A DNA stretch of 64,000 bases from Crossaster papposus (GCA_037893245.1 JBAIAA010000262.1:620001-684000), one strand, 5' to 3'. Positions 35,347-50,099 are shown, counted from the first letter of the stretch. Notes: generated by a model not told the origin, from the letters alone. Made by a program: numbers and translations.

Positions 35347-38077
35347 TCATGTAAATTTAGAAAAACAACAAACAAAATAAAAGCAGACATTCTAAAAACA
35401 TTCTAAAATAATTATTAAATTTGAATAACAGTGAAGCAAAAATACCTCTTTAGCAGAGCGAGGTTGCGGTCCTCGGGCCTCTGGGTTATGGGCCCATCAC
35501 GCTCCCACGGCACCACTCTGCGTAACTATTTGTAATGAAAATGAAATCACTTTCAAGAAAATAATTATCCTGAGCAGACCGAGGTTGTGGTCAACCAAAC
35601 TCTCGGGTACTGACCAAGAAAGTGTCTACTTTGTCACTCCGAGTCGAGTACCTCATGTCATACCAAAAACTTGTTAGAAGAGCGAGGTTTCGATCCTCGG
35701 ACCTCTGGGTTATGGGCCCAGCACGCTTCAACTGCGCCACTATGCCTCATGTAAATTTTGAAAATGCAAACAAAATTAAAGCAGACATTCTAAAAACATT
35801 CTACAATATTTATTAAATGTGAATAGCAGTGAAGCAAAAATACCTAGTTAGCAAAGCGAGGTTTTGGTCCTCGGACCTCTGGGCTATGGGCCCATCACGC
35901 TCCCGCTGCACTACTCTGCGTAACTATTTTTAATGAAAATGAAATCCCTATCAAATACAAAATTATCCTGAGCAGACCGAGGTTGTGATCATCCGAACTC
36001 TCGGTTACTGACCAAGAAAGGGTCTACTTTGTCACTCTGAGTCGAGTACTTCAAGTCATACCAAAAACTTATTAGCAGCAGAACGAGGTTTTGATCCTCG
36101 GCACTCTGGGTTATAGGCCCAGCAAGCTTCCACTGCGCCACCATGCCTCATGTAAATTTAGAAAAACAACAAACAAAATAAAAGCAGACATTCTAAAAAC
36201 ATTCTAAAATAATTATTAAATTTGAATAACAGTGAAGCAAAAATACCTCTTTAGCAGAGCGAGGTTTCGGTCCTCGGGCCTCTGGGTTATGGGCCCATCA
36301 CGCTCCCACGGCACCACTCTGCGTAACTATTTGTAATGAAAATGAAATCACTTTCAAGAAAATAATTATCCTGAGCAGACCGAGGTTGTGGTCAACCAAA
36401 CTCTCGGGTACTGACCAAGAAAGTGTCTACTTTGTCACTCCGAGTCGAGTACCTCATGTCATACCAAAAACTTGTTAGAAGAGCGAGGTTTCGATCCTCG
36501 GACCTCTGGGTTATGGGCCCAGCACGCTTCAACTGCGCCACTATGCCTCATGTAAATTTTGAAAATGCAAACAAAATTAAAGCAGACATTCTAAAAACAT
36601 TCTACAATATTTATTAAATGTGAATAGCAGTGAAGCAAAAATACCTAGTTAGCAAAGCGAGGTTTTGGTCCTCGGACCTCTGGGCTATGGGCCCATCACG
36701 CTCCCGCTGCACTACTCTGCGTAACTATTTTTAATGAAAATGAAATCCCTATCAAATACAAAATTATCCTGAGCAGACCGAGGTTGTGATCATCCGAACT
36801 CTCGGTTACTGACCAAGAAAGGGTCTACTTTGTCACTCTGAGTCGAGTACTTCAAGTCATACCAAAAACTTATTAGCAGCAGAACGAGGTTTTGATCCTC
36901 GGCACTCTGGGTTATAGGCCCAGCAAGCTTCCACTGCGCCACCATGCCTCATGTAAATTTAGAAAAACAACAAACAAAATAAAAGCAGACATTCTAAAAA
37001 CATTCTAAAATAATTATTAAATTTGAATAACAGTGAAGCAAAAATACCTCTTTAGCAGAGCGAGGTTTCGGTCCTCGGGCCTCTGGGTTATGGGCCCATC
37101 ACGCTCCCACGGCACCACTCTGCGTAACTATTTGTAATGAAAATGAAATCACTTTCAAGAAAATAATTATCCTGAGCAGACCGAGGTTGTGGTCAACCAA
37201 ACTCTCGGGTACTGACCAAGAAAGTGTCTACTTTGTCACTCCGAGTCGAGTACCTCATGTCATACCAAAAACTTGTTAGAAGAGCGAGGTTTCGATCCTC
37301 GGACCTCTGGGTTATGGGCCCAGCACGCTTCAACTGCGCCACTATGCCTCATGTAAATTTTGAAAATGCAAACAAAATTAAAGCAGACATTCTAAAAACA
37401 TTCTACAATATTTATTAAATGTGAATAGTAGTGAAGCAAAAATACCTAGTTAGCAAAGCGAGGTTTTGGTCCTCGGACCTCTGGGCTATGGGCCCATCAC
37501 GCTCCCGCTGCACTACTCTGCGTAACTATTTTTAATGAAAATGAAATCCCTATCAAATACAAAATTATCCTGAGCAGACCGAGGTTGTGATCATCCGAAC
37601 TCTCGGTTACTGACCAAGAAAGGGTCTACTTTGTCACTCTGAGTCGAGTACTTCAAGTCATACCAAAAACTTATTAGCAGCAGAACGAGGTTTTGATCCT
37701 CGGCACTCTGGGTTATAGGCCCAGCAAGCTTCCACTGCGCCACCATGCCTCATGTAAATTTAGAAAAACAACAAACAAAATAAAAGCAGACATTCTAAAA
37801 ACATTCTAAAATAATTATTAAATTTGAATAACAGTGAAGCAAAAATACCTCTTTAGCAGAGCGAGGTTTCGGTCCTCGGGCCTCTTGGTTATGGGCCCAT
37901 CACGCTCCCACGGCACCACTCTGCGTAACTATTTGTAATGAAAATGAAATCACTTTCAAGAAAATAATTATCCTGAGCAGACCGAGGTTGTGGTCAACCA
38001 AACTCTCGGGTACTGACCAAGAAAGTGTCTACTTTGTCACTCCGAGTCGAGTACCTCATGTCATACCAAAAACTTGT

Positions 38078-38149
38078 TAGCAGAGCGAGGTTTCGATCCT
38101 CGGACCTCTGGGTTATGGGCCCAGCACGCTTCAACTGCGCCACTATGCC
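38078..38149 (-). tRNA. First distal-type module A (acceptor CTCTGCT)
   Basis: Here the acceptor 3' strand is CTCTGCT instead of CTCTTCT, giving 6 of 7 pairs with GGCATAG. The upstream flank changes at the same time from AAAATTTAC to TAAATTTAC (+ strand GTAAATTTAGAAAATG). Apart from single proximal-type units near 39627 and 42036, this class dominates to the right edge. Confidence 0.82.
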
Positions 38150-38878
38150 TCATGTAAATTTAGAAAATGCAAACAAAATTAAAGCAGACATTCTAAAAAC
38201 ATTCTACAATATTTATTAAATGTGAATAGCAGTGAAGCAAAAATACCTAGTTAGCAAAGCGAGGTTTTGGTCCTCGGACCTCTGGGCTATGGGCCCATCA
38301 CGCTCCCGCTGCACTACTCTGCGTAACTATTTTTAATGAAAATGAAATCCCTATCAAATACAAAATTATCCTGAGCAGACCGAGGTTGTGATCATCCGAA
38401 CTCTCGGTTACTGACCAAGAAAGGGTCTACTTTGTCACTCTGAGTCGAGTACTTCAAGTCATACCAAAAACTTATTAGCAGCAGAACGAGGTTTTGATCC
38501 TCGGCACTCTGGGTTATAGGCCCAGCAAGCTTCCACTGCGCCACCATGCCTCATGTAAATTTATAAAAACAACAAACAAAATAAAAGCAGACATTCTAAA
38601 AACATTCTAAAATAATTATTAAATTTGAATAACAGTGAAGCAAAAATACCTCTTTAGCAGAGCGAGGTTTCGGTCCTCGGGCCTCTGGGTTATGGGCCCA
38701 TCACGCTCCCACGGCACCACTCTGCGTAACTATTTGTAATGAAAATGAAATCACTTTCAAGAAAATAATTATCCTGAGCAGACCGAGGTTGTGGTCAACC
38801 AAACTCTCGGGTACTGACCAAGAAAGTGTCTACTTTGTCACTCCGAGTCGAGTACCTCATGTCATACCAAAAACTTGT

Positions 38879-38950
38879 TGGCAGAGCGAGGTTTCGATCC
38901 TCGGACCTCTGGGTTATGGGCCCAGCACGCTTCAACTGCGCCACTATGCC
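38879..38950 (-). tRNA. Distal-type module A with G1-C72 pair (acceptor CTCTGCC)
   Basis: Acceptor GGCATAG/CTCTGCC pairs at six positions with no wobble, the strongest acceptor among A modules. Similar copies occur in units at 44445, 51662, 52463, 54866, 59672, 60473 and 62876. A C72 also arose in the left arm on the CTCTTCT background. Confidence 0.8.
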
Positions 38951-39360
38951 TCATGTAAATTTAGAAAATGCAAACAAAATTAAAGCAGACATTCTAAAAA
39001 CATTCTACAATATTTATTAAATGTGAATAGCAGTGAAGCAAAAATACCTAGTTAGCAAAGCGAGGTTTTGGTCCTCGGACCTCTGGGCTATGGGCCCATC
39101 ACGCTCCCGCTGCACTACTCTGCGTAACTATTTTTAATGAAAATTAAATCCCTATCAAATACAAAATTATCCTGAGCAGACCGAGGTTGTGATCATCCGA
39201 ACTCTCGGTTACTGACCAAGAAAGGGTCTACTTTGTCACTCTGAGTCGAGTACTTCAAGTCATACCAAAAACTTATTAGCAGCAGAACGAGGTTTTGATC
39301 CTCGGCACTCTGGGTTATAGGCCCAGCAAGCTTCCACTGCGCCACCATGCCTCATGTAAA

Positions 39361-42300
39361 TTTAGAATAACAACAAACAAAATAAAAGCAGACATTCTAA
39401 AAACATTCTAAAATAATTATTAAATTTGAATAACAGTGAAGCAAAAATACCTCTTTAGCAGAGCGAGGTTTCGGTCCTCGGGCCTCTTGGTTATGGGCCC
39501 ATCACGCTCCCACGGCACCACTCTGCGTAACTATTTGTAATGAAAATGAAATCACTTTCAAGAAAATAATTATCCTGAGCAGACCGAGGTTGTGGTCAAC
39601 CAAACTCTCGGGTACTGACCAAGAAAGTGTCTACTTTGTCACTCCGAGTCGAGTACCTCATGTCATACCAAAAACTTGTTAGAAGAGCGAGGTTTCGATC
39701 CTCGGACCTCTGGGTTATGGGCCCAGCACGCTTCAACTGCGCCACTATGCCTCATGTAAATTTTGAAAATGCAAACAAAATTAAAGCAGACATTCTAAAA
39801 ACATTCTACAATATTTATTAAATGTGAATAGCAGTGAAGCAAAAATACCTAGTTAGCAAAGCGAGGTTTTGGTCCTCGGACCTCTGGGCTATGGGCCCAT
39901 CACGCTCCCGCTGCACTACTCTGCGTAACTATTTTTAATGAAAATTAAATCCCTATCAAATACAAAATTATCCTGAGCAGACCGAGGTTGTGATCATCCG
40001 AACTCTCGGTTACTGACCAAGAAAGGGTCTACTTTGTCACTCTGAGTCGAGTACTTCAAGTCATACCAAAAACTTATTAGCAGCAGAACGAGGTTTTGAT
40101 CCTCGGCACTCTGGGTTATAGGCCCAGCAAGCTTCCACTGCGCCACCATGCCTCATGTTAATTTAGAAAAACAACAAACAAAATAAAAGCAGACATTCTA
40201 AAAACATTCTAAAATAATTATTAAATTTGAATAACAGTGAAGCAAAAATACCTCTTTAGCAGAGCGAGGTTTCGGTCCTCGGGCCTCTGGGTTATGGGCC
40301 CATCACGCTCCCACGGCACCACTCTGCGTAACTATTTGTAATGAAAATGAAATCACTTTCAAGAAAATAATTATCCTGAGCAGACCGAGGTTGTGGTCAA
40401 CCAAACTCTCGGGTACTGACCAAGAAAGTGTCTACTTTGTCACTCCGAGTCGAGTACCTCATGTCATACCAAAAACTTTTTAGCAGAGCGAGGTTTCGAT
40501 CCTCGGACCTCTGGGTTATGGGCCCAGCACACTTCAACTGCGCCACTATGCCTCATGTAAATTTAGAAAATGCAAACAAAATTAAAGCAGACATTCTAAA
40601 AACATTCTACAATATTTATATTTATTAAATGTGAATAGCAGTGAAGCAAAAATACCTAGTTAGCAAAGCGAGGTTTTGGTCCTCGGACCTCTGGGCTATG
40701 GGCCCATCACGCTCCCGCTGCACTACTCTGCGTAACTATTTTTAATGAAAATGAAATCCCTATCAAATACAAAATTATCCTGAGCAGACCGAGGTTGTGA
40801 TCATCCGAACTCTCGGTTACTGACCAAGAAAGGGTCTACTTTGTCACTCTGAGTCGAGTACTTCAAGTCATACCAAAAACTTATTAGCAGCAGAACGAGG
40901 TTTTGATCCTCGGCACTCTGGGTTATAGGCCCAGCAAGCTTCCACTGCGCCACCATGCCTCATGTAAATTTAGAAAAACAACAAACAAAATAAAAGCAGA
41001 CATTCTAAAAACATTCTAAAATAATTATTAAATTTGAATAACAGTGAAGCAAAAATACCTCTTTAGCAGAGCGAGGTTTCGGTCCTCGGGCCTCTGGGTT
41101 ATGGGCCCATCACGCTCCCACGGCACCACTCTGCGTAACTATTTGTAATGAAAATGAAATCACTTTCAAGAAAATAATTATGCTGAGCAGACCGAGGTTG
41201 TGGTCAACCAAACTCTCGGGTACTGACCAAGAAAGTGTCTACTTTGTCACTCCGAGTCGAGTACCTCATGTCATACCAAAAACTTGTTAGCAGAGCGAGG
41301 TTTCGATCCTCGGACCTCTGGGTTATGGGCCCAGCACGCTTCAACTGCGCCACTATGCCTCATGTAAATTTAGAAAATGCAAACAAAATTAAAGCAGACA
41401 TTCTAAAAACATTCTACAATATTTATTAAATGTGAATAGCAGTGAAGCAAAAATACCTAGTTAGCAAAGCGAGGTTTTGGTCCTCGGACCTCTGGGCTAT
41501 GGGCCCATCACGCTCCCGCTGCACTACTCTGCGTAACTATTTTTAATGAAAATGAAATCCCTATCAAATACAAAATTATCCTGAGCAGACCGAGGTTGTG
41601 ATCATCCGAACTCTCGGTTACTGACCAAGAAAGGGTCTACTTTGTCACTCTGAGTCGAGTACTTCAAGTCATACCAAAAACTTTTTAGCAGCAGAACGAG
41701 GTTTTGATCCTCGGCACTCTGGGTTATAGGCCCAGCAAGCTTCCACTGCGCCACCATGCCTCATGTAAATTTAGAATAACAACAAACAAAATAAAAGCAG
41801 ACATTCTAAAAACATTCTAAAATAATTATTAAATTTGAATAACAGTGAAGCAAAAATACCTCTTTAGCAGAGCGAGGTTTCGGTCCTCGGGCCTCTTGGT
41901 TATGGGCCCATCACGCTCCCACGGCACCACTCTGCGTAACTATTTGTAATGAAAATGAAATCACTTTCAAGAAAATAATTATCCTGAGCAGACCGAGGTT
42001 GTGGTCAACCAAACTCTCGGGTACTGACCAAGAAAGTGTCTACTTTGTCACTCCGAGTCGAGTACCTCATGTCATACCAAAAACTTGTTAGAAGAGCGAG
42101 GTTTCGATCCTCGGACCTCTGGGTTATGGGCCCAGCACGCTTCAACTGCGCCACTATGCCTCATGTAAATTTTGAAAATGCAAACAAAATTAAAGCAGAC
42201 ATTCTAAAAACATTCTACAATATTTATTAAATGTGAATAGCAGTGAAGCAAAAATACCTAGTTAGCAAAGCGAGGTTTTGGTCCTCGGACCTCTGGGCTA

Positions 42301-44178
42301 TGGGCCCATCACGCTCCCGCTGCACTACTCTGCGTAACTATTTTTAATGAAAATTAAATCCCTATCAAATACAAAATTATCCTGAGCAGACCGAGGTTGT
42401 GATCATCCGAACTCTCGGTTACTGACCAAGAAAGGGTCTACTTTGTCACTCTGAGTCGAGTACTTCAAGTCATACCAAAAACTTATTAGCAGCAGAACGA
42501 GGTTTTGATCCTCGGCACTCTGGGTTATAGGCCCAGCAAGCTTCCACTGCGCCACCATGCCTCATGTTAATTTAGAAAAACAACAAACAAAATAAAAGCA
42601 GACATTCTAAAAACATTCTAAAATAATTATTAAATTTGAATAACAGTGAAGCAAAAATACCTCTTTAGCAGAGCGAGGTTTCGGTCCTCGGGCCTCTGGG
42701 TTATGGGCCCATCACGCTCCCACGGCACCACTCTGCGTAACTATTTGTAATGAAAATGAAATCACTTTCAAGAAAATAATTATCCTGAGCAGACCGAGGT
42801 TGTGGTCAACCAAACTCTCGGGTACTGACCAAGAAAGTGTCTACTTTGTCACTCCGAGTCGAGTACCTCATGTCATACCAAAAACTTTTTAGCAGAGCGA
42901 GGTTTCGATCCTCGGACCTCTGGGTTATGGGCCCAGCACACTTCAACTGCGCCACTATGCCTCATGTAAATTTAGAAAATGCAAACAAAATTAAAGCAGA
43001 CATTCTAAAAACATTCTACAATATTTATATTTATTAAATGTGAATAGCAGTGAAGCAAAAATACCTAGTTAGCAAAGCGAGGTTTTGGTCCTCGGACCTC
43101 TGGGCTATGGGCCCATCACGCTCCCGCTGCACTACTCTGCGTAACTATTTTTAATGAAAATGAAATCCCTATCAAATACAAAATTATCCTGAGCAGACCG
43201 AGGTTGTGATCATCCGAACTCTCGGTTACTGACCAAGAAAGGGTCTACTTTGTCACTCTGAGTCGAGTACTTCAAGTCATACCAAAAACTTATTAGCAGC
43301 AGAACGAGGTTTTGATCCTCGGCACTCTGGGTTATAGGCCCAGCAAGCTTCCACTGCGCCACCATGCCTCATGTAAATTTAGAAAAACAACAAACAAAAT
43401 AAAAGCAGACATTCTAAAAACATTCTAAAATAATTATTAAATTTGAATAACAGTGAAGCAAAAATACCTCTTTAGCAGAGCGAGGTTTCGGTCCTCGGGC
43501 CTCTGGGTTATGGGCCCATCACGCTCCCACGGCACCACTCTGCGTAACTATTTGTAATGAAAATGAAATCACTTTCAAGAAAATAATTATGCTGAGCAGA
43601 CCGAGGTTGTGGTCAACCAAACTCTCGGGTACTGACCAAGAAAGTGTCTACTTTGTCACTCCGAGTCGAGTACCTCATGTCATACCAAAAACTTGTTAGC
43701 AGAGCGAGGTTTCGATCCTCGGACCTCTGGGTTATGGGCCCAGCACGCTTCAACTGCGCCACTATGCCTCATGTAAATTTAGAAAATGCAAACAAAATTA
43801 AAGCAGACATTCTAAAAACATTCTACAATATTTATTAAATGTGAATAGCAGTGAAGCAAAAATACCTAGTTAGCAAAGCGAGGTTTTGGTCCTCGGACCT
43901 CTGGGCTATGGGCCCATCACGCTCCCGCTGCACTACTCTGCGTAACTATTTTTAATGAAAATGAAATCCCTATCAAATACAAAATTATCCTGAGCAGACC
44001 GAGGTTGTGATCATCCGAACTCTCGGTTACTGACCAAGAAAGGGTCTACTTTGTCACTCTGAGTCGAGTACTTCAAGTCATACCAAAAACTTATTAGCAG
44101 CAGAACGAGGTTTTGATCCTCGGCACTCTGGGTTATAGGCCCAGCAAGCTTCCACTGCGCCACCATGCCTCATGTAAA
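39361..44178 (-). repeat. Two tandem copies of a 2409-bp, three-unit higher-order repeat
   Basis: Copy 1 is about 39361-41769 and copy 2 about 41770-44178. Shared diagnostic variants 2409 bp apart include TTAGAATAAC (39362/41771), CCTCTTGG (~39484/41893), AAATTAAATC (~39943/42352), GTTAATTTAG (~40157/42566), the A module with GCACACTTC (~40526/42935), a 6-bp insertion TATTTATATTTATT (~40614/43023) and ATGCTGAGC (~41180/43589). The extra 6 bp over three units is that insertion. Confidence 0.88.
40481..40552 (-). tRNA. Module A copy with D-stem change
   Basis: Distal-type A with GTGT for GCGT on the 3' side of the D stem, turning one C-G pair into a mismatch or wobble. The same change is in the copy three units on (42890-42961). 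Confidence 0.72.
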
Positions 44179-47100
44179 TTTATAAAAACAACAAACAAAA
44201 TAAAAGCAGACATTCTAAAAACATTCTAAAATAATTATTAAATTTGAATAACAGTGAAGCAAAAATACCTCTTTAGCAGAGCGAGGTTTCGGTCCTCGGG
44301 CCTCTGGGTTATGGGCCCATCACGCTCCCACGGCACCACTCTGCGTAACTATTTGTAATGAAAATGAAATCACTTTCAAGAAAATAATTATCCTGAGCAG
44401 ACCGAGGTTGTGGTCAACCAAACTCTCGGGTACTGACCAAGAAAGTGTCTACTTTGTCACTCCGAGTCGAGTACCTCATGTCATACCAAAAACTTGTTGG
44501 CAGAGCGAGGTTTCGATCCTCGGACCTCTGGGTTATGGGCCCAGCACGCTTCAACTGCGCCACTATGCCTCATGTAAATTTAGAAAATGCAAACAAAATT
44601 AAAGCAGACATTCTGAAAACATTCTACAATATTTATTAAATGTGAATAGCAGTGAAGCAAAAATACCTAGTTAGCAAAGCGAGGTTTTGGTCCTCGGACC
44701 TCTGGGCTATGGGCCCATCACGCACCCGCTGCACTACTCTGCGTAACTATTTTTAATGAAAATGAAATCCCTATCAAATACAAAATTATCCTGAGCAGAC
44801 CGAGGTTGTGATCATCCGAACTCTCGGTTACTGACCAAGAAAGGGTCTACTTTGTCACTCTGAGTCGAGTACTTCAAGTCATACCAAAAACTTATTAGCA
44901 GCAGAACGAGGTTTTGATCCTCGGCACTCTGGGTTATAGGCCCAGCAAGCTTCCACTGCGCCACCATGCCTCATGTAAATTTAGAAAAACAACAAACAAA
45001 ATAAAAGCAGACATTCTAAAAACATTCTAAAATAATTTTTAAATTTGAATAACAGTGAAGCAAAAATACCTCTTTAGCAGAGCGAGGTTTCGGTCCTCGG
45101 GCCTCTGGGTTATGGGCCCATCACGCTCCCACGGCACCACTCTGCGTAACTATTTGTAATGAAAATGAAATCACTTTCAAGAAAATAATTATCCTGAGCA
45201 GACCGAGGTTGTGGTCAACCAAACTCTCGGGTACTGACCAAGAAAGTGTCTACTTTGTCACTCCGAGTCGAGTACCTCATGTCATACCAAAAACTTGTTA
45301 GCAGAGCGAGGTTTCGATCCTCGGACCTCTGGGTTATGGGCCCAGCACGCTTCAACTGCGCCAATATGCCTCATGTAAATTTAGAAAATGCAAACAAAAT
45401 TAAAGCAGACATTCTAAAAACATTCTACAATATTTATTAAATGTGAATAGCAGTGAAGCAAAACTACCTAGTTAGCAAAGCGAGGTTTTGGTCCTCGGAC
45501 CTCTGGGCTATGGGCCCATCACGCTCCCGCTGCACTACTCTGCGTAACTATTTTTAATGAAAATGAAATCCCTATCAAATACAAAATTATCCTGAGCAGA
45601 CCGAGGTTGTGATCATCCGAACTCTCGGTTACTGACCAAGAAAGGGTCTACTTTGTCACTCTGAGTCGAGTACTTCAAGTCATACCAAAAACTTATTAGC
45701 AGCAGAACGAGGTTTTGATCCTCGGCACTCTGGGTTATAGGCCCAGCAAGCTTCCACTGCGCCACCATGCCTCATGTAAATTTAGAAAAACAACAAACAA
45801 AATAAAAGCAGACATTCTAAAAACATTCTAAAATAATTATTAAATTTGAATAACAGTGAAGCAAAAATACCTCTTTAGCAGAGCGAGGTTTCGGTCCTCG
45901 GGCCTCTGGGTTATGGGCCCATCACGCTCCCACGGCACCACTCTGCGTAACTATTTGTAATGAAAATGAAATCACTTTCAAGAAAATAATTATCCTGAGC
46001 AGACCGAGGTTGTGGTCAACCAAACTCTCGGGTACTGACCAAGAAAGTGTCTACTTTGTCACTCCGAGTCGAGTACCTCATGTCATACCAAAAACTTGTT
46101 AGCAGAGCGAGGTTTCGATCCTCGGACCTCTGGGTTATGGGCCCAGCACGCTTCAACTGCGCCACTATGCCTCATGTAAATTTAGAAAATGCAAACAAAA
46201 TTAAAGCAGACATTCTAAAAACATTCTACAATATTTATTAAATGTGAATAGCAGTGAAGCAAAAATACCTAGTTAGCAAAGCGAGGTTTTGGTCCTCGGA
46301 CCTCTGGGCTATGGGCCCATCACGCTCCCGCTGCACTACTCTGCGTAACTATTTTTAATGAAAATTAAATCCCTATCAAATACAAAATTATCCTGAGCAG
46401 ACCGAGGTTGTGATCATCCGAACTCTCGGTTACTGACCAAGAAAGGGTCTACTTTGTCACTCTGAGTCGAGTACTTCAAGTCATACCAAAAACTTATTAG
46501 CAGCAGAACGAGGTTTTGATCATCGGCACTCTGGGTTATAGGCCCAGCAAGCTTCCACTGCGCCACCATGCCTCATGTAAATTTAGAATAACAACAAACA
46601 AAATAAAAGCAGACATTCTAAAAACATTCTAAAATAATTATTAAATTTGAATAACAGTGAAGCAAAAATACCTCTTTAGCAGAGCGAGGTTTCGGTCCTC
46701 GGGCCTCTGGGTTATGGGCCCATCACGCTCCCACGGCACCACTCTGCGTAACTATTTGTAATGAAAATGAAATCACTTTCAAGAAAATAATTATCCTGAG
46801 CAGACCGAGGTTGTGGTCAACCAAACTCTCGGGTACTGACCAAGAAAGTGTCTACTTTGTCACTCCGAGTCGAGTACCTCATGTCATACCAAAAACTTGT
46901 TAGCAGAGCGAGGTTTCGATCCTCGGACCTCTGGGTTATGGGCCCAGCACGCTTCAACTGCGCCACTATGCCTCATGTAAATTTAGAAAATGCAAACAAA
47001 ATTAAAGCAGACATTCTAAAAACATTCTACAATATTTATATTTATTAAATGTGAATAGCAGTGAAGCAAAAATACCTAGTTAGCAAAGCGAGGTTTTGGT

Positions 47101-48682
47101 CCTCGGACCTCTGGGCTATGGGCCCATCACGCTCCCGCTGCACTACTCTGCGTAACTATTTTTAATGAAAATGAAATCCCTATCAAATACAAAATTATCC
47201 TGAGCAGACCGAGGTTGTGATCATCCGAACTCTCGGTTACTGACCAAGAAAGGGTCTATTTTGTCACTCTGAGTCGAGTACTTCAAGTCATACCAAAAAC
47301 TTATTAGCAGCAGAACGAGGTTTTGATCCTCGGCACTCTGGGTTATAGGCCCAGCAAGCTTCCACTGCGCCACCATGCCTCATGTAAATTTAGAAAAACA
47401 ACAAACAAAATAAAAGCAGACATTCTAAAAACATTCTAAAATAATTATTAAATTTGAATAACAGTGAAGCAAAAATACCTCTTTAGCAGAGCGAGGTTTC
47501 GGTCCTCGGGCCTCTGGGTTATGGGCCCATCACGCTCCCTCGGCACCACTCTGCGTAACTATTTGTAATGAAAATGAAATCACTTTCAAGAAAATAATTA
47601 TCCTGAGCAGACCGAGGTTGTGGTCAACCAAACTCTCGGGTACTGACCAAGAAAGTGTCTACTTTGTCACTCCGAGTCGAGTACCTCATGTCATACCGAA
47701 AACTTGTTAGCAGAGCGAGGTTTCGATCCTCGGACCTCTAGGTTATGGGCCCAGCACGCTTCAACTGCGCCACTATGCCTCATGTAAATTTAGAAAATGC
47801 AAACAAAATTAAAGCAGACATTCTAAAAACATTCTACAATATTTATTAAATGTGAATAGCAGTGAAGCAAAAATACATAGTTAGCAAAGCGAGGTTTTGG
47901 TCCTCGGACCTCTGGGCTATGGGCTCATCACGCTCCCGCTGCACTACTCTGCGTAACTATTTTTAATGAAAATGAAATCCCTATCAAATACAAAATTATC
48001 CTGAGCAGACCGAGGTTGTGATCATCCGAACTCTCGGTTACTGACCAAGAAAGGGTCTACTTTGTCACTCTGAGTCGAGTACTTCAAGTCATACCAAAAA
48101 CTTATTAGCAGCAGAACGAGGTTTTGATCCTCGGCACTCTGGGTTATAGGCCCAGCAAGCTTCCACTGCGCCACCATGCCTCATGTAAATTTAGAAAAAC
48201 AACAAACAAAATAAAAGCAGACATTCTAAAAACATTCTAAAATAATTATTACATTTGAATAACTGTGAAGCAAAAATACCTCTTTAGCAGAGCGAGGTTT
48301 CGGTCCTCGGGCCTCTGGGTCATGGGCCCATCACGCTCCCACGGCACCACTCTGCGTAACTATTTGTAATGAAAATGAAATCACTTTCAAGAAAATAATT
48401 ATCCTGAGCAGACCGAGGTTGTGGTCAACCAAACTCTCGGGTACTGACCAAGAAAGTGTCTACTTTGTCACGCCGAGTCGAGTACCTCATGTCATACCAA
48501 AAACTTGTTAGCAGAGCGAGGTTTCGATCCTCGGACCTCTGGGTTATGGGCCCAGCACGCTTCAACTGCGCCACTATGCCTCATGTAAATTTAGAAAATG
48601 CAAACAAAATTAAAGCAGACATTCTAAAAACATTCTACAATATTTATTAAATGTGAATAGCAGTGAAGCAAAAATACATAGT

Positions 48683-48756
48683 TAGCGCAAAGCGAGGTTT
48701 TGGTCCTCGGACCTCTGGGCTATGGGCTCATCACGCTCCCGCTGCACTACTCTGCG
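48683..48756 (-). tRNA. Module D copy with a 2-bp insertion in the acceptor end
   Basis: GC inserted in the 3' acceptor strand (+ strand TTAGCGCAAAGC), making the module 74 nt and disrupting the acceptor pairing. It shares a changed anticodon stem (GGGCTCATCACG on +) and AATACATAG with the D module one unit before, so these two neighbours derive from one unit duplication. Confidence 0.75.
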
Positions 48757-50099
48757 TAACTATTTTTAATGAAAATGAAATCCCTATCAAATACAAAATT
48801 ATCCTGAGCAGACCGAGGTTGTGATCATCCGAACTCTCGGTTACTGACCAAGAAAGGGTCTACTTTGTCACTCTGAGTCGAGTACTTCAAGTCATACCAA
48901 AAACTTATTAGCAGCAGCACGAGGTTTTGATCCTCGGCACTCTGGGTTATAGGCCCAGCAAGCTTCCACTGCGCCACCATGCCTCATGTAAATTTAGAAA
49001 AACAACAAACAAAATAAAAGCAGACATTCTAAAAACATTCTAAAATAATTATTACATTTGAATAACAGTGAAGCAAAAATACCTCTTTAGCAGAGCGAGG
49101 TTTCGGTCCTCGGGCCTCTGGGTTATGGGCCCATCACGCTCCCACGGCACCACTCTGCGTAACTATTTGTAATGAAAATGAAATCACTTTCAAGAAAATA
49201 ATTATCCTGAGCAGACCGAGGTTGTGGTCAACCAAACTCTCGGGTACTGACCAAGAAAGTGTCTACTTTGTCACTCCGAGTCGAGTACCTCATGTCATAC
49301 CAAAAACTTGTTAGCAGAGCGAGGTTTCGATCCTCGGACCTCTGGGTTATGGGCCCAGCACGCTTCAACTGCGCCACTATGCCTCATGTAAATTTAGAAA
49401 ATGCAAACAAAATTAAAGCAGACATTCTAAAAACATTCTACAATATTTATTAAATGTGAATAGCAGTGAAGCAAATATACCTAGTTAGCAAAGCGAGGTT
49501 TTGGTCCTCGGACCTCTGGGCTATGGGCCCATCACGCTCCCGCTGCACTACTCTGCGTAACTATTTTTAATGAAAATGAAATCCCTATCAAATACAAAAT
49601 TATCCTGAGCAGACCGAGGTTGTGATCATCCGAACTCTCGGTTACTGACCAAGAAAGGGTCTACTTTGTCACTCTGAGTCGAGTACTTCAAGTCATACCA
49701 AAAACTTATTAGCAGCAGAACGAGGTTTTGATCCTCGGCACTCTGGGTTATAGGCCCAGCAAGCTTCCACTGCGCCACCATGCCTCATGTAAATTTAGAA
49801 AAACAACAAACAAAATAAAAGCAGACATTCTAAAAACATTCTAAAATAATTATTAAATTTGAATAACAGTGAAGCAAAAATACCTCTTTAGCAGAGCGAG
49901 GTTTCGGTCCTCGGGCCTCTGGGTTATGGGCCCATCACGCTCCCACGGCACCACTCTGCGTAACTATTTGTAATGAAAATGAAATCACTTTCAAGAAAAT
50001 AATTATCCTGAGCAGACCGAGGTTGTGGTCAACCAAACTCTCGGGTACTGACCAAGAAAGTGTCTACTTTGTCACTCCGAGTCGAGTACCTCATGTCAT

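Noticed and set aside
38789-38983. 64-codon open reading frame in a second frame, seen in about eight right-arm units
   Set aside because: Present only where the A module has the CTCTGCC end, which removes a stop by chance; overlaps the antisense frame of module A.
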